Origin: an uncultured Gammaproteobacteria bacterium
GTDB taxonomy: Bacteria > Pseudomonadota > Gammaproteobacteria > Pseudomonadales > Pseudohongiellaceae
Reading direction: 5' to 3'
Assembly: GCA_913061515.1 (NCBI GenBank)
Contig: CAJXSF010000001.1
Span: 98,386-162,385 of the forward strand
DNA length: 64,000 nt
The notes below the pieces were generated by a model that saw nothing but the letters and a program-made list of their open reading frames with translations, was not told where the DNA came from and did no database searches. Of this stretch, positions 21,139 to 29,737 are shown piece after piece. A program made the translations under genes and the position numbers. The first letter of the stretch is position 1; each line of letters starts with the position of its first letter.

Positions 21139-21355
21139 TGGAAAAACTCGCTTTGTTTCGTTAACTAGTTGCTTTTAATAGAGAATTCTAAAAACTCTCG
21201 ATCAGCTCGAATTATGTTGGCCCCATTTTAAACAAAATTTGGGGGATGTATACGGCTTATAGCCTATTTGAATGCGGCGTAATCAATTCAGGAAATGTTT
21301 GTCTTTGCCGATATATGGCATACTAAACCGGCAATTTGAGCAAAAGGTTTCCGCT

Positions 21356-21790
21356 ATGTTGAAAAAAATATCGTATTTGTTGCTATTGCTTGCGTGTATG
21401 GGAGCTGGAAGCATGCTGTCAGCAGTCTATGCCGCCTCTGCGCCGGCGGCGCCGGGCAGCGACAGTGAGTTCCCCTATGTTGAACTCAGCCCAAGTTTTG
21501 TTACCAATTATGATGGTGGTGGGCGGCTCAGGTATCTGAAGGTAGATGTGACTGTTCGTACCCATCGGCCTATGGATGAAGCAGTTCGACATCATATGCC
21601 CTATATTCGAAGTAAACTAATCGAGTTGTTTGCGAGTCAATTAGAAGAAGATTTGACATCGACTGATGGCAAAGAACACTTAAGAGAGCAAACTTTAGAA
21701 GAGATCCGCGCGGCAATTGACCTATTGGAAGGTTCTGGCTCTGCGGACATCTTAGAGGTTTTCTTCACGTCCTATGTTATTCAACAGTAG
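21356..21790 (+). CDS. FliL-like exported/membrane-anchored protein
   Basis: A 144-residue protein with an N-terminal hydrophobic segment (MLKKISYLLLLLACMGAG) and a FliL-type domain (FPYVELSPSFVTNY, LKVDVTVRTH, HHMPYIRSKLIELFASQ, VFFTSYVIQ). FliL proper sits at the flagellar motor, but solitary FliL-like proteins outside flagellar clusters are common in this group, and no flagellar gene is in the window. The ATG at 21356 has an AAAGG ribosome site; the frame is open further upstream without support. Its end overlaps convergent gshA by 14 bases. Confidence 0.75.
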   Translation: MLKKISYLLLLLACMGAGSMLSAVYAASAPAAPGSDSEFPYVELSPSFVTNYDGGGRLRYLKVDVTVRTHRPMDEAVRHHMPYIRSKLIELFASQLEEDLTSTDGKEHLREQTLEEIRAAIDLLEGSGSADILEVFFTSYVIQQ

Positions 21791-23351
21791 CATTGAACTG
21801 CGCTAAGAACTGATCAAAGCTTAGCGTGTCGGCCTTTTCAATTTCCGCCTGTTTCAACACTGACAGGCGGCTTGCTTCCTGCAATTCTTTCAAGCGTTCT
21901 GGTGCTAATTTCTTTGCTCGGAAATAGCTTTCTGTGTCTTTTGCTTGCTGCATGGTGAAACCACAGAAGGGGCGGCCCGCTTCACGCATTTCTCGTAAGA
22001 GTCGAGCAGAGGGTGTGAGTTCTGGGTCTGCAATCTTTGCATGCTGAGTTGCGCAGGCTTGACTGTATGCGTCGGTGTCGTTCACATCATCTAATAGCGT
22101 TGCCGCATGGGCGACATCTGCAAAAATCTCATTCGCCCATTGTTGAAAAGCAACGGGCTCGCCGTTGCGAGCCAACATCAATCCTGGTGCACGACCTTCA
22201 TTGACGATTGCTGCTAAATTACTGTCGATTTCTTGATTGCTCGCCTGTGTGCATTTTGGGCTGTCTGACAGCAAACAGAATATTAGGAACGCATCGAGAA
22301 AACGAACTTGCTCTGCATCCAAGCCCATCGGAAGAAAAGGATTGAGGTCTAGAATGCGTACTTCTATATATTGAATACCGCTATCACGCAGTAACTGCAA
22401 TGGGCGTTCGCCCGATTGACCTACGCGTTTAGGGCGAATGGTGCCATAGAACTCATTTTCGAGTTGCAGTAAGTTGGTATTGATTTGCAAATAATGTCCG
22501 TCTTTTTGCATGCCAATGTCTTGATAGGGCGCATATGGTTTGGACAAGGCGTCTTGCAGGCTATCCAAATAGTTTTCTAATTCGTTGTAGCAAACAAAAA
22601 GTGATTTCTGGGCTTCACTTTTATAACCGAGATTTCCCATGCGCAATGCTGTGGCATAGGGTTTGTATAAAGTGCGCTCATCGAATTCGTCTAGTTCGTG
22701 TGCTCGCCCTTGCGTAAAGCATTTCGATACAGCAGGCGAGGCGCCGAACAAGTAAGGAAGCAACCAAGAAAATCGATGAAAGTTGCGAATTAGATTTAAA
22801 TACTGTTGAGTTTGAAAGCTTTGTAAATCGAGTGTCGATTGGCGAATTTTTTTATATTCTGGCCAAAAGCTTTCGGGCATAGAAAAATTATAATGAATGC
22901 CAGAGATAGTTTGCATGGCACGGCCATATCGATGGCCTAAGCCTTCGCGATATAGGGTCTTGAGTTTACCGATGTTCGATTCACCATATTGCGCTAGCGG
23001 AATCTCGTCATCGTTCTCTACTAAGCAAGGCATGCTAGACACCCAGAGTCGTTCGTTGTCAGGCAGCACGCTGTAAGTGTAAGTATGCAGTTCGGTTAGA
23101 AAGTCGAGTGTGCCTTCGATGCTATCGTTCACGGGGGTGATTAGTTCGAGCAGGGCTTCGGAGTAATCGGTGGTGATATGCGGGTGAGTGAGCGCGCTAC
23201 CAAGCTTATCGGGATGCGGTGTTTGCGCAAGGTGGCCGTCATCTGCAACACGTAAACTTTCTTTTTCGATGCCTCTTAGAACTTGCCCCCATTCTGATCT
23301 AAATTCAGGTAAATCAAAACGTGTTAGGCTTTCTTGTAATGGCTTATTCAA
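21777..23351 (-). CDS. gshA: Glutamate-cysteine ligase
   Basis: A 524-residue class I GshA that makes gamma-glutamylcysteine, the first step of glutathione synthesis. Typical segments are GIEKESLRV near the N-terminus, THPHITTDYSEALLELITP, ISGIHYNFSMP and YIEVRILDLNPF. The family start fits a TTG codon at 23351 (LNKPLQESL) preceded by AGAGGA; an upstream in-frame ATG would add 16 unlikely residues. Length agrees with E. coli GshA (518 aa). Confidence 0.93.
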   Translation of the reverse strand: MNKPLQESLTRFDLPEFRSEWGQVLRGIEKESLRVADDGHLAQTPHPDKLGSALTHPHITTDYSEALLELITPVNDSIEGTLDFLTELHTYTYSVLPDNERLWVSSMPCLVENDDEIPLAQYGESNIGKLKTLYREGLGHRYGRAMQTISGIHYNFSMPESFWPEYKKIRQSTLDLQSFQTQQYLNLIRNFHRFSWLLPYLFGASPAVSKCFTQGRAHELDEFDERTLYKPYATALRMGNLGYKSEAQKSLFVCYNELENYLDSLQDALSKPYAPYQDIGMQKDGHYLQINTNLLQLENEFYGTIRPKRVGQSGERPLQLLRDSGIQYIEVRILDLNPFLPMGLDAEQVRFLDAFLIFCLLSDSPKCTQASNQEIDSNLAAIVNEGRAPGLMLARNGEPVAFQQWANEIFADVAHAATLLDDVNDTDAYSQACATQHAKIADPELTPSARLLREMREAGRPFCGFTMQQAKDTESYFRAKKLAPERLKELQEASRLSVLKQAEIEKADTLSFDQFLAQFNATVE

Positions 23352-23461
23352 GCTGCATCCTCTGTCTTCATTCGTGTACCACTTAATAAATGAGCACAAG
23401 TGGTGAATTTTGTGCCGCGATTATGTCAAAAAAAGCGCTAACTCGCTATTTGCAGATTATT

Positions 23462-23866
23462 TTATTCGATGCGATGTTTCATCTGTTGGCGTAGGCGGCG
23501 ATCTTTTTTGTCGGGCTTGGCCATTGGCTGTTCTAGCAGGGCATGAAGACGGCGTTGCTCACCTAGCTTTTCTCGTTTCTCGATGCTTTGTTCTGTTTCT
23601 TCGTAGAGCAATATGGCCTCTGGTGCTCCGCGCCGTTGTTCCGATAAGCCAAGGACGACAAGCTCTCGCTCGTCCCAGCCTTGGCGCACGTGCAGATGCA
23701 GCCCAATAGTGACCTCGCGGCCAGGTTTGACCCGTTGTCCTGCGCAGTGAACCTTGCCGCTTTCAATAGCCTGTTTGGCAATAGCGCGGGTTTTATAAAG
23801 GCGCGCGGCCCATAACCATTTATCTAGGCGCACTGTCTTATCGGTAGGGGACTTATCTTTACTCAT
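23462..23866 (-). CDS. hslR: Heat shock protein 15 (S4-domain ribosome rescue protein)
   Basis: A 134-residue protein with an S4 RNA-binding domain (VRLDKWLWAARLYKTRAIAK..IESGKVHCAGQRVKPGREV) and a basic C-terminal tail rich in Lys/Arg (KPDKKDRRLRQQMKHR). In E. coli Hsp15 binds stalled 50S subunits carrying nascent chains. It overlaps the 3' end of yrfG by eight bases, the same gene pair as in enterobacteria. Confidence 0.92.
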   Translation of the reverse strand: MSKDKSPTDKTVRLDKWLWAARLYKTRAIAKQAIESGKVHCAGQRVKPGREVTIGLHLHVRQGWDERELVVLGLSEQRRGAPEAILLYEETEQSIEKREKLGEQRRLHALLEQPMAKPDKKDRRLRQQMKHRIE

Positions 23867-24533
23867 TAGCGTTACGCAAACCTGTTAATATTTCTGAAAA
23901 ATTATCAATTTGGATAAAGTCATCGTCCGCCGCAACAGGCTGGCGCTGGCTATCGGGTTGTCGAATGGCGCGTAGGTGGGCAAGTCCCTCGGCCTTTGCT
24001 CTGCGCAGTACAGGCAGGCTGTCATCGATTAATAAGCTGCGCTGTGGCTCATAATGATGCGTTTCGCGCAGTGCCTGCCAGAAGCCGCTGTTTTCTTTGG
24101 CGAGCTGCAAGGTATGAGAACTGATTCGGTGATCAAAGTGTTCAGCAATCCCTGTGTGAGCCATTTTTAACTCGAGACTGCCCGGATGGGCGTTAGTCAC
24201 TAGAATGATATGCTTGCCTGAGCGTCGCAGCGCTTGTAGTAGGGCGATTGCATTTGGGCGAATGGCGATCTTGTGCCGAGCTTCTTTCTTGAGATCGAGG
24301 ATATCGAGATTAAGGGCATCTGCCCAAAAGTCGATGCAATACCAATCTAAAGTGCCATGAACGCTGGCATAGCGGTCTTTCAATAATGCGATCGCATCAG
24401 TCTTACTGAGGCCGTGTAGCTGCCCGTAACGCTCGGGGACGAGCTCTTCCCAGAAGTAATTATCGAAATGTAGGTCGAGCACGGTGCCATCCATATCGAA
24501 CAACACCGTGTCTACTTCTTGCCAATCTACCAT
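23859..24533 (-). CDS. yrfG: HAD-family GMP/IMP nucleotidase
   Basis: A 224-residue haloacid dehalogenase-type hydrolase. Motif I is VLFDMDGTVLDLHFDNYFW, where the extra LHFDNYFW is the YrfG signature. Motif II is ILVTNAHP and motif IV is LLIDDSLPVL. YrfG dephosphorylates purine nucleotides such as GMP and IMP. The ATG at 24533 is chosen over a TTG two codons upstream. It is cotranscribed with hslR, which overlaps it. Confidence 0.88.
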   Translation of the reverse strand: MVDWQEVDTVLFDMDGTVLDLHFDNYFWEELVPERYGQLHGLSKTDAIALLKDRYASVHGTLDWYCIDFWADALNLDILDLKKEARHKIAIRPNAIALLQALRRSGKHIILVTNAHPGSLELKMAHTGIAEHFDHRISSHTLQLAKENSGFWQALRETHHYEPQRSLLIDDSLPVLRRAKAEGLAHLRAIRQPDSQRQPVAADDDFIQIDNFSEILTGLRNANE

Positions 24534-24547
24534 CGTCAATAGCCTGC

Positions 24548-25348
24548 TCAGTAGGCATCTAAGCCCTCTGTAAATTCAATGTAAACCCCGCTGGGGTCGG
24601 TGATAAAGGCAATCTTGAGTGCTATTGAGTCGACGTTTCTATAGCCAACATCGAAGGCGATGCCCTTTTCTTCGAGTTGTTTGCAAAAACGTTCCAAGTC
24701 ATCCACCTCAAAGCCGATGTGGTCAATCGCGCGACCCTTTGTAGGTAAGCGTTCACTGCGCGAACGCGCAAAGCTCATATTAAGACCTGGGACATTCGTA
24801 GTTGTAGCAATAGAGCCTCTTGGCCGCACCTCGATATTCAGTAGCTCGGTATACCACTGCAGAAGCTCCTCATGTTCTGGAGTATAGAAGTGGATGTGAT
24901 AAGGCAATACTTCAAGGGCTAAGGCCTGATCTTCCTGTAATTCGACGTAAACCCCGTCGGGGAGCGTGACATAGGCGTTCATCTGTCCTTCGGCGCCTAT
25001 AAATATCTCTCCGATGGGAAGGTCCTCTTTCTCCCATTTGGCAATGAACTTAGCGATATCGCGCACTTTGAATCCAAAATGGTCCATTACCGTCTCGCGT
25101 GAGCCCCCAGTCGGAGCGCGTTCAGTTAGGATGACTGCCATATTAGGCATTCGGATCGCGGTTAGAGGCCCTTTCTGAACAACGGTGCCGCCAAAGTGCT
25201 CTACCCAAAGTTGCTTGTGTCGTTCGATGTCAGAAACATTTAAGTGCACATGCCCGTAGGTCAAGCCATCCTCATTGGGAACAGCCAGTTGGGCTTGGGC
25301 ATTGCTTATAATTAATGCAAAAAAGGTAAACGCGATCAATGCTCGCAT
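24548..25348 (-). CDS. Exported two-module VOC-fold protein
   Basis: A 266-residue protein with an N-terminal signal peptide (MRALIAFTFFALIISNAQAQ) followed by two VOC modules. Module one begins YGHVHLNVSDIERHKQLW; module two begins YHIHFYTPEHEELLQWY and ends FITDPSGVYIEFTEG. Candidate metal ligands are the first-strand His and last-strand Glu of each module. VOC enzymes are usually cytoplasmic, so an exported one is less common. Substrate unknown. It lies just upstream of yrfG on the same strand and may share its transcript. Confidence 0.8.
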   Translation of the reverse strand: MRALIAFTFFALIISNAQAQLAVPNEDGLTYGHVHLNVSDIERHKQLWVEHFGGTVVQKGPLTAIRMPNMAVILTERAPTGGSRETVMDHFGFKVRDIAKFIAKWEKEDLPIGEIFIGAEGQMNAYVTLPDGVYVELQEDQALALEVLPYHIHFYTPEHEELLQWYTELLNIEVRPRGSIATTTNVPGLNMSFARSRSERLPTKGRAIDHIGFEVDDLERFCKQLEEKGIAFDVGYRNVDSIALKIAFITDPSGVYIEFTEGLDAY

Positions 25349-25475
25349 GGTGACTCTCCGTTTTGTTGTTATTGTGAGGCGCGCTTTATTGTTTTAAACG
25401 TACTGCCAATCTTGTGTCACGACAATCATGCTAGCATCTGCTCTTATTGCGAGTCGATCAAGTAGAGGGAGTCAA

Positions 25476-26315
25476 ATGTTGGAAGATGCACAAATGCTCA
25501 ACGAGCTTGACCGGATTGCCGCGGCTGCTGGGCGGGAGATCATGTCGGTTTATAGCCGAACAGGAGATGTTGTGTTCTCTGAAAAGGCCGATTCTTCGCC
25601 TTTGACCGAGGCGGATACGCGCGCTAATACGCTGATATGCCGAGAGTTGAGGGCATTGAGTCCGCAAATTCCTTTGCTATCTGAAGAGGGCGATCTGCCA
25701 GCCTATGAGCAAAGACAACAATGGAATGAATATTGGCTAATAGACCCGTTAGACGGGACAAAGGAGTTTATTAGCAAGAATGGCGAATTTACTGTGAATA
25801 TCGCCCTGATAAGAACAGGATTCCCAGTCATGGGGGTTGTGCATGCGCCAGTCACAGGAATTAGTTGGCTCGGGGTTATTGGGCTTGGTGCTTGGAAGCG
25901 CAGTGATGGAGGCGAATTAGAGCATATTAGGACAGCCGCCCTCGCTCATGATGGTGCCCAGACCACATTGCGTGTATTGGCGAGTAGGCGCCATGGAGAA
26001 CAGGCATTGGAGTCTTTATTGGCGGGGTTGGGGAAAAGCTTTAACAGTATCGAGCTCGGCAATATGGGCAGTTCGCTAAAGTTCTGTGCGCTGGCAGAGG
26101 GAAAAGCTGATTTTTACCCTAGACTAGCTCCGACAAGTGAATGGGATACCGCCGCAGCGCAAGCCGTGCTTGAGGCAGCCGGAGGCCTAGTGCTGAAAAC
26201 GGATTTCACGCCGCTGCGCTATAACAGCAAAGAAGATGTCTTGAACCCATCGTTTTTAGCAATAGCAGACCCGCGTTTCGATTGGCAAAAGAGTTTATCT
26301 GCCGCACTACCCTAG
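25476..26315 (+). CDS. cysQ: 3'(2'),5'-bisphosphate nucleotidase
   Basis: A 279-residue FIG-superfamily phosphatase that hydrolyses PAP to AMP during sulfate assimilation. Metal-site motifs are SEEGD (residues about 69-73), WLIDPLDGTKEFISKNGEFT and SEWDTAAAQAVLEAAGG, all intact. The ATG at 25476 has an AGAGGGAG ribosome site; the open frame upstream has none. It ends 3 bases before the convergent hydrolase gene. Confidence 0.93.
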   Translation: MLEDAQMLNELDRIAAAAGREIMSVYSRTGDVVFSEKADSSPLTEADTRANTLICRELRALSPQIPLLSEEGDLPAYEQRQQWNEYWLIDPLDGTKEFISKNGEFTVNIALIRTGFPVMGVVHAPVTGISWLGVIGLGAWKRSDGGELEHIRTAALAHDGAQTTLRVLASRRHGEQALESLLAGLGKSFNSIELGNMGSSLKFCALAEGKADFYPRLAPTSEWDTAAAQAVLEAAGGLVLKTDFTPLRYNSKEDVLNPSFLAIADPRFDWQKSLSAALP

Positions 26316-26318
26316 GCG

Positions 26319-27572
26319 CTACTTTGTGGTTTTCAGTGCCAACTCAGCGGTAAATAACATCTGGCGGTCACGGTCTTTGCTGGCCCATTTAAGTAGTGTT
26401 TCAGCGCTTTGCTCAACCATGCCTTCGAACACAGTTATACCGTTTACGCGCACGACGACAGGTTCAGTGAAGTCGATCTCTTCTGGGTTAAGCAGAAGAG
26501 TGAATCTGCGGACATACAGGGCGATGATGTCAAACTCATTGTCTTCTCGTTCCACCATAAGCCGACCTGGCTGACCTTCACTGCGCAGCTCATCAATAAT
26601 CAGCCAATGGTTTCGGTTGTAGCGATCGGTTCTAGTAGTGGACCAGCGGACGTTCTCTGGAAGCGGGTCCCGGACTGCGGTTTGCTTGAAGTGGTCAATT
26701 TTGGCGCGTTGTCCTGGCATCCAGTCGAGGTTGTGGCCGCCATTTGGAATCATGGTGAACTCAAAATCCGCGGACGCCTCTTCCAATAATTTGACATAGG
26801 GAAGAATAGACTGCGAAGGGTAGAGACGGTCATTCTCACTGTTAACAATATAGATGGGCTTGCCCTTCAGGTTTGTGAAGTTAATGGGGTGACTCACGCG
26901 TGCGCGAGGATTGCGCAGCACCCCAGGGTGGCCAATGAAAGGCACGAATGCCGCCCACTCTGTTGGCTGCATAAACGCGAAGAAATACGTGCCAGTTCCG
27001 CCGTCGGATACACCCGTCATGATGGCTCTGTTGTCATCGACATTATAGCTTTGTTTTACCGAGCGTAAAATTGCGGGAAGATTTTCAGCTTGACTATCTT
27101 GCCACCAGAAAGCATCTGACCAGCCTACGGGAACAACAATAATGCTGTCCGGCGGGCTCAGCTCTTCATAGCGTTCGCTCCAAGGTGACTCGTTTGGGTC
27201 CAGCTTTGGTCTGTTTACGCCGCCGTGCAGATTAAACTCTATTGGGTAGGCTTTTTGTGGGTCGTAGTTTTCGGGCACCCTTATTGCGTAGGGAAACTCT
27301 ATACCGTCATCGGAGACGCGCACCAGGTTCATTAGCCCCGTTGGTACGTCGGATGAAAATTCTGGCCCCGCTTTCAACCATTGATAAAGAGTCTCGACAT
27401 TAGGGCTTGCCGCTAATAATTGCGAATTGGCATGGTTGAGATCGGCATCATCTTGAGCACGCCAAAACTGCGTTACCAGTCGACTGGGATTGCCATCTGG
27501 CGCTGCGGCAGACTGGCAGTGTGGCAGGATGATTGCGCTCAAAAAGAGCAAACTATAAAGAGAGGTTTTCAT
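26319..27572 (-). CDS. Secreted alpha/beta-hydrolase (esterase/peptidase-like)
   Basis: A 417-residue protein with a signal peptide (MKTSLYSLLFLSAIILPHCQS). A cysteine lies in the ILPHC segment, so a lipoprotein is possible, although the box is not ideal. The hydrolase core has an oxyanion-region HGGV, nucleophile elbow TGVSDGGTGTYFF, acid NSENDRLYP and histidine PNGGHNLDW. The last 130 residues form a beta-rich domain (EEIDFTEPVVVRVNGITVFEG) seen in PHB-depolymerase-like and prolyl-peptidase-like secreted hydrolases. Substrate unknown. Confidence 0.75.
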   Translation of the reverse strand: MKTSLYSLLFLSAIILPHCQSAAAPDGNPSRLVTQFWRAQDDADLNHANSQLLAASPNVETLYQWLKAGPEFSSDVPTGLMNLVRVSDDGIEFPYAIRVPENYDPQKAYPIEFNLHGGVNRPKLDPNESPWSERYEELSPPDSIIVVPVGWSDAFWWQDSQAENLPAILRSVKQSYNVDDNRAIMTGVSDGGTGTYFFAFMQPTEWAAFVPFIGHPGVLRNPRARVSHPINFTNLKGKPIYIVNSENDRLYPSQSILPYVKLLEEASADFEFTMIPNGGHNLDWMPGQRAKIDHFKQTAVRDPLPENVRWSTTRTDRYNRNHWLIIDELRSEGQPGRLMVEREDNEFDIIALYVRRFTLLLNPEEIDFTEPVVVRVNGITVFEGMVEQSAETLLKWASKDRDRQMLFTAELALKTTK

Positions 27573-27710
27573 AGCCCTGTATCATAAACTAGAGTGATTC
27601 GATGGCCAAACTTTCCTTTTGGCGGGTTTGGTACTAGGATTGCTTTCTAATTAGCATACAAAAAACAATATTCTGATCACTGGGTGATCAATCTTGAGGG
27701 TGCAGGCGCT

Positions 27711-28709
27711 ATGTTGCTTCAATCATTTCGACTCCTAATTCTATCACTGGCATTTGTTGCTGGGGCTGCACTGGCCCAAAGTTATGGGTTAACCGAACTT
27801 ACGCGTCTGGCCGAACAAGGCGATGCCGATGCGCAAAACAATCTGGGCTTGATCTACCATACCGGTAAAGGGGTGGCTCCGGATATCAATGAAGCGGTTA
27901 AGTGGTACACCCTTGCTGCAGAGCAAGGAAAAGGCAATGCACAATTAAATTTGGGTGTGCTTTATAATTTTGGCATGGGTGTCCAGCAAGATTTAGCTAA
28001 AGCTGCACATTGGTTTCAGTTGGCGGCCGAACAAGGTGAGAAAATGGCGCAGATCAGTCTCGCGGCACTATATGTGAGTGGTCGGGGAGTTGAGACCAAT
28101 TTTGCCGAGGCTGCAAAATACTACAAAATGGCCGCTGACCAGGGAGACGTTGGTGCTCAGCTTGCCTTGGCAGAAATGAATTTGAGTGGCCAAGGGGTTG
28201 AACAAAACTATGAAGAGGCGGCGCGCTATTATGCAATGGCAGCAGAGCATGGTGAGGTTGCAGCGCAGTTCAGCTTAGCGTTAATGTATCGCGATGGTTC
28301 AGGTGTAGAGCAAAGCTACGAAGACGCTGCACAGTACTATCGTATGGCCGCCGAACAGGGGCATATCGCTGCGATGTTCAGTATTGCGGCGTTATATGAA
28401 ACTGGTGAAGGAGTGGAACAAGATTTTAACGAAGCCTTCCGGTGGTACCGAAGAGCAGCAGGACAAGGCCATCCCAGTTCGCAAAATAATTTGGGCCTAA
28501 TGTATGAGTCAGGCCAGGGCGTTGAGGCTAATTCTTTGCGCGCCTATGCATGGCTGAATCTCGCCTCTAAGATAGCCACTGGAGTTGAACAGGAAAGATT
28601 TCGACGTAATAAAGAGCAAGTCGAAGCGCGGTTAAGTGCAGAGCAACTGTTTGAAGCGACTCAACTTTCCGATAGATGCCTGGAGTCGCGCTATCGAGAA
28701 TGTGAATAG
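27711..28709 (+). CDS. Exported Sel1-repeat protein (plus-strand member of a pair)
   Basis: A 332-residue protein with a signal peptide (MLLQSFRLLILSLAFVAGAALA) and seven consecutive 36-residue Sel1 repeats, each of the form A-x4-LG-x-xY-x-G-x-GV-x-x-x-x-x-EA-x-x-Y/W. It ends in a short tail with two cysteines (RCLESRYREC). Sel1 repeats form superhelical protein-binding scaffolds. The ATG at 27711 follows GAGGGTG; an upstream GTG would put residues before the signal peptide. Its stop is one base from that of a convergent paralogue with the same tail motif. Confidence 0.85.
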   Translation: MLLQSFRLLILSLAFVAGAALAQSYGLTELTRLAEQGDADAQNNLGLIYHTGKGVAPDINEAVKWYTLAAEQGKGNAQLNLGVLYNFGMGVQQDLAKAAHWFQLAAEQGEKMAQISLAALYVSGRGVETNFAEAAKYYKMAADQGDVGAQLALAEMNLSGQGVEQNYEEAARYYAMAAEHGEVAAQFSLALMYRDGSGVEQSYEDAAQYYRMAAEQGHIAAMFSIAALYETGEGVEQDFNEAFRWYRRAAGQGHPSSQNNLGLMYESGQGVEANSLRAYAWLNLASKIATGVEQERFRRNKEQVEARLSAEQLFEATQLSDRCLESRYRECE

Positions 28710-28710
28710 C

Positions 28711-29709
28711 CTATAAATCACATTCTTGGTACTTTGATTCGAAGCAACGGGTGGACATCGCTTTGGCTGTCTCAATTTGCTCTTCGCTCATTTGAGATGC
28801 GACCGAGTCACGATTGCGAGTGGCGACTCCTTGTTTATAGACACTTGCTGTTTTAGTCGCGATGTCACTCCACATATAGGCCAGAAGAAGATTGCGTTGT
28901 ACTCCGTAGCCGGCGGCAAACATTTCGCCAATATTGTATTGAGCTTCCGCGTGCCCTTGTTTGGCTGCGAGTAGATAAAGCAGTGCGGCACGAGCATAGT
29001 CTAAATCCACACCCTTACCTCCGAGATACATATCAGCTAGGCTGTATTGAGCTGCAAGATTGCCATGGTCGGCGGCTAGTTGATACCACTTGGCGGCTTC
29101 TTCAAAATCTTGCTCAACTCCCGTGGCATTAACAAACATCGCGCCGTAATTAAACTGGCCGGTAGGGTAGCCTTGTTCGGCAGAAAGTTTTAGCCAGTGC
29201 AAGGCGTCGGGATAGCTTTGTTCGACACCGTATCCGTATTTAAACATGACGCCAAGATTATTCTGCGCGGCCGCGTGTCCTTGTTCGGCGGCCGCTTGAT
29301 ACCATTTCGCAGCCTCGGCATAGTCTTGCGCAACGCCTTGGCCGTTGTCATACATGAAGCCGAGATTATATTGCGCGCGCATGTGATTCTGTGCAGCCGC
29401 AAGCAAATACCACTCCAAAGCCTGTTCGTAGCTTTGTACTACACCAAAACCGTTCGCGAACATATTGCCGTAATTGTACTGTGCATCGGCATAGCCTTGG
29501 CGAGTGGCAGATTCAAACCATGACAGCGCACGGCCAAAATTTTGCTCGACACCTTCGCCCACAGCATAAAGATAGCCAAGTTCGGTTTGCGCCTCTGGGT
29601 CTGCGTTTCGCGCCCGCTCTACTAAATCGGCTGGTTGCGATAAAGCATTATGGCTGAGGCTCATGCATAAAGATAAAACACAGATATTGAAAAGTTTTCG
29701 TTTATTCAT
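28711..29709 (-). CDS. Exported Sel1-repeat protein (minus-strand member of a pair)
   Basis: A 332-residue protein with a signal peptide (MNKRKLFNICVLSLCMSLSHNA is the hydrophobic start, cleavage near SQP) and seven 36-residue Sel1 repeats, such as AQYNLGFMYDNGQGVAQDY. The C-terminal tail RCFESKYQEC mirrors that of the opposite-strand paralogue. Both have the same length and repeat number, which points to an inverted, tail-to-tail duplication. Cellular partner unknown. Confidence 0.85.
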   Translation of the reverse strand: MNKRKLFNICVLSLCMSLSHNALSQPADLVERARNADPEAQTELGYLYAVGEGVEQNFGRALSWFESATRQGYADAQYNYGNMFANGFGVVQSYEQALEWYLLAAAQNHMRAQYNLGFMYDNGQGVAQDYAEAAKWYQAAAEQGHAAAQNNLGVMFKYGYGVEQSYPDALHWLKLSAEQGYPTGQFNYGAMFVNATGVEQDFEEAAKWYQLAADHGNLAAQYSLADMYLGGKGVDLDYARAALLYLLAAKQGHAEAQYNIGEMFAAGYGVQRNLLLAYMWSDIATKTASVYKQGVATRNRDSVASQMSEEQIETAKAMSTRCFESKYQECDL

Positions 29710-29737
29710 TGCATTATCTATTCAGTACTAAATGAAT

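Noticed and set aside
21356..21790. FliL-like gene as proof of flagella
   Set aside because: It is solitary; no other flagellar gene occurs in the window.
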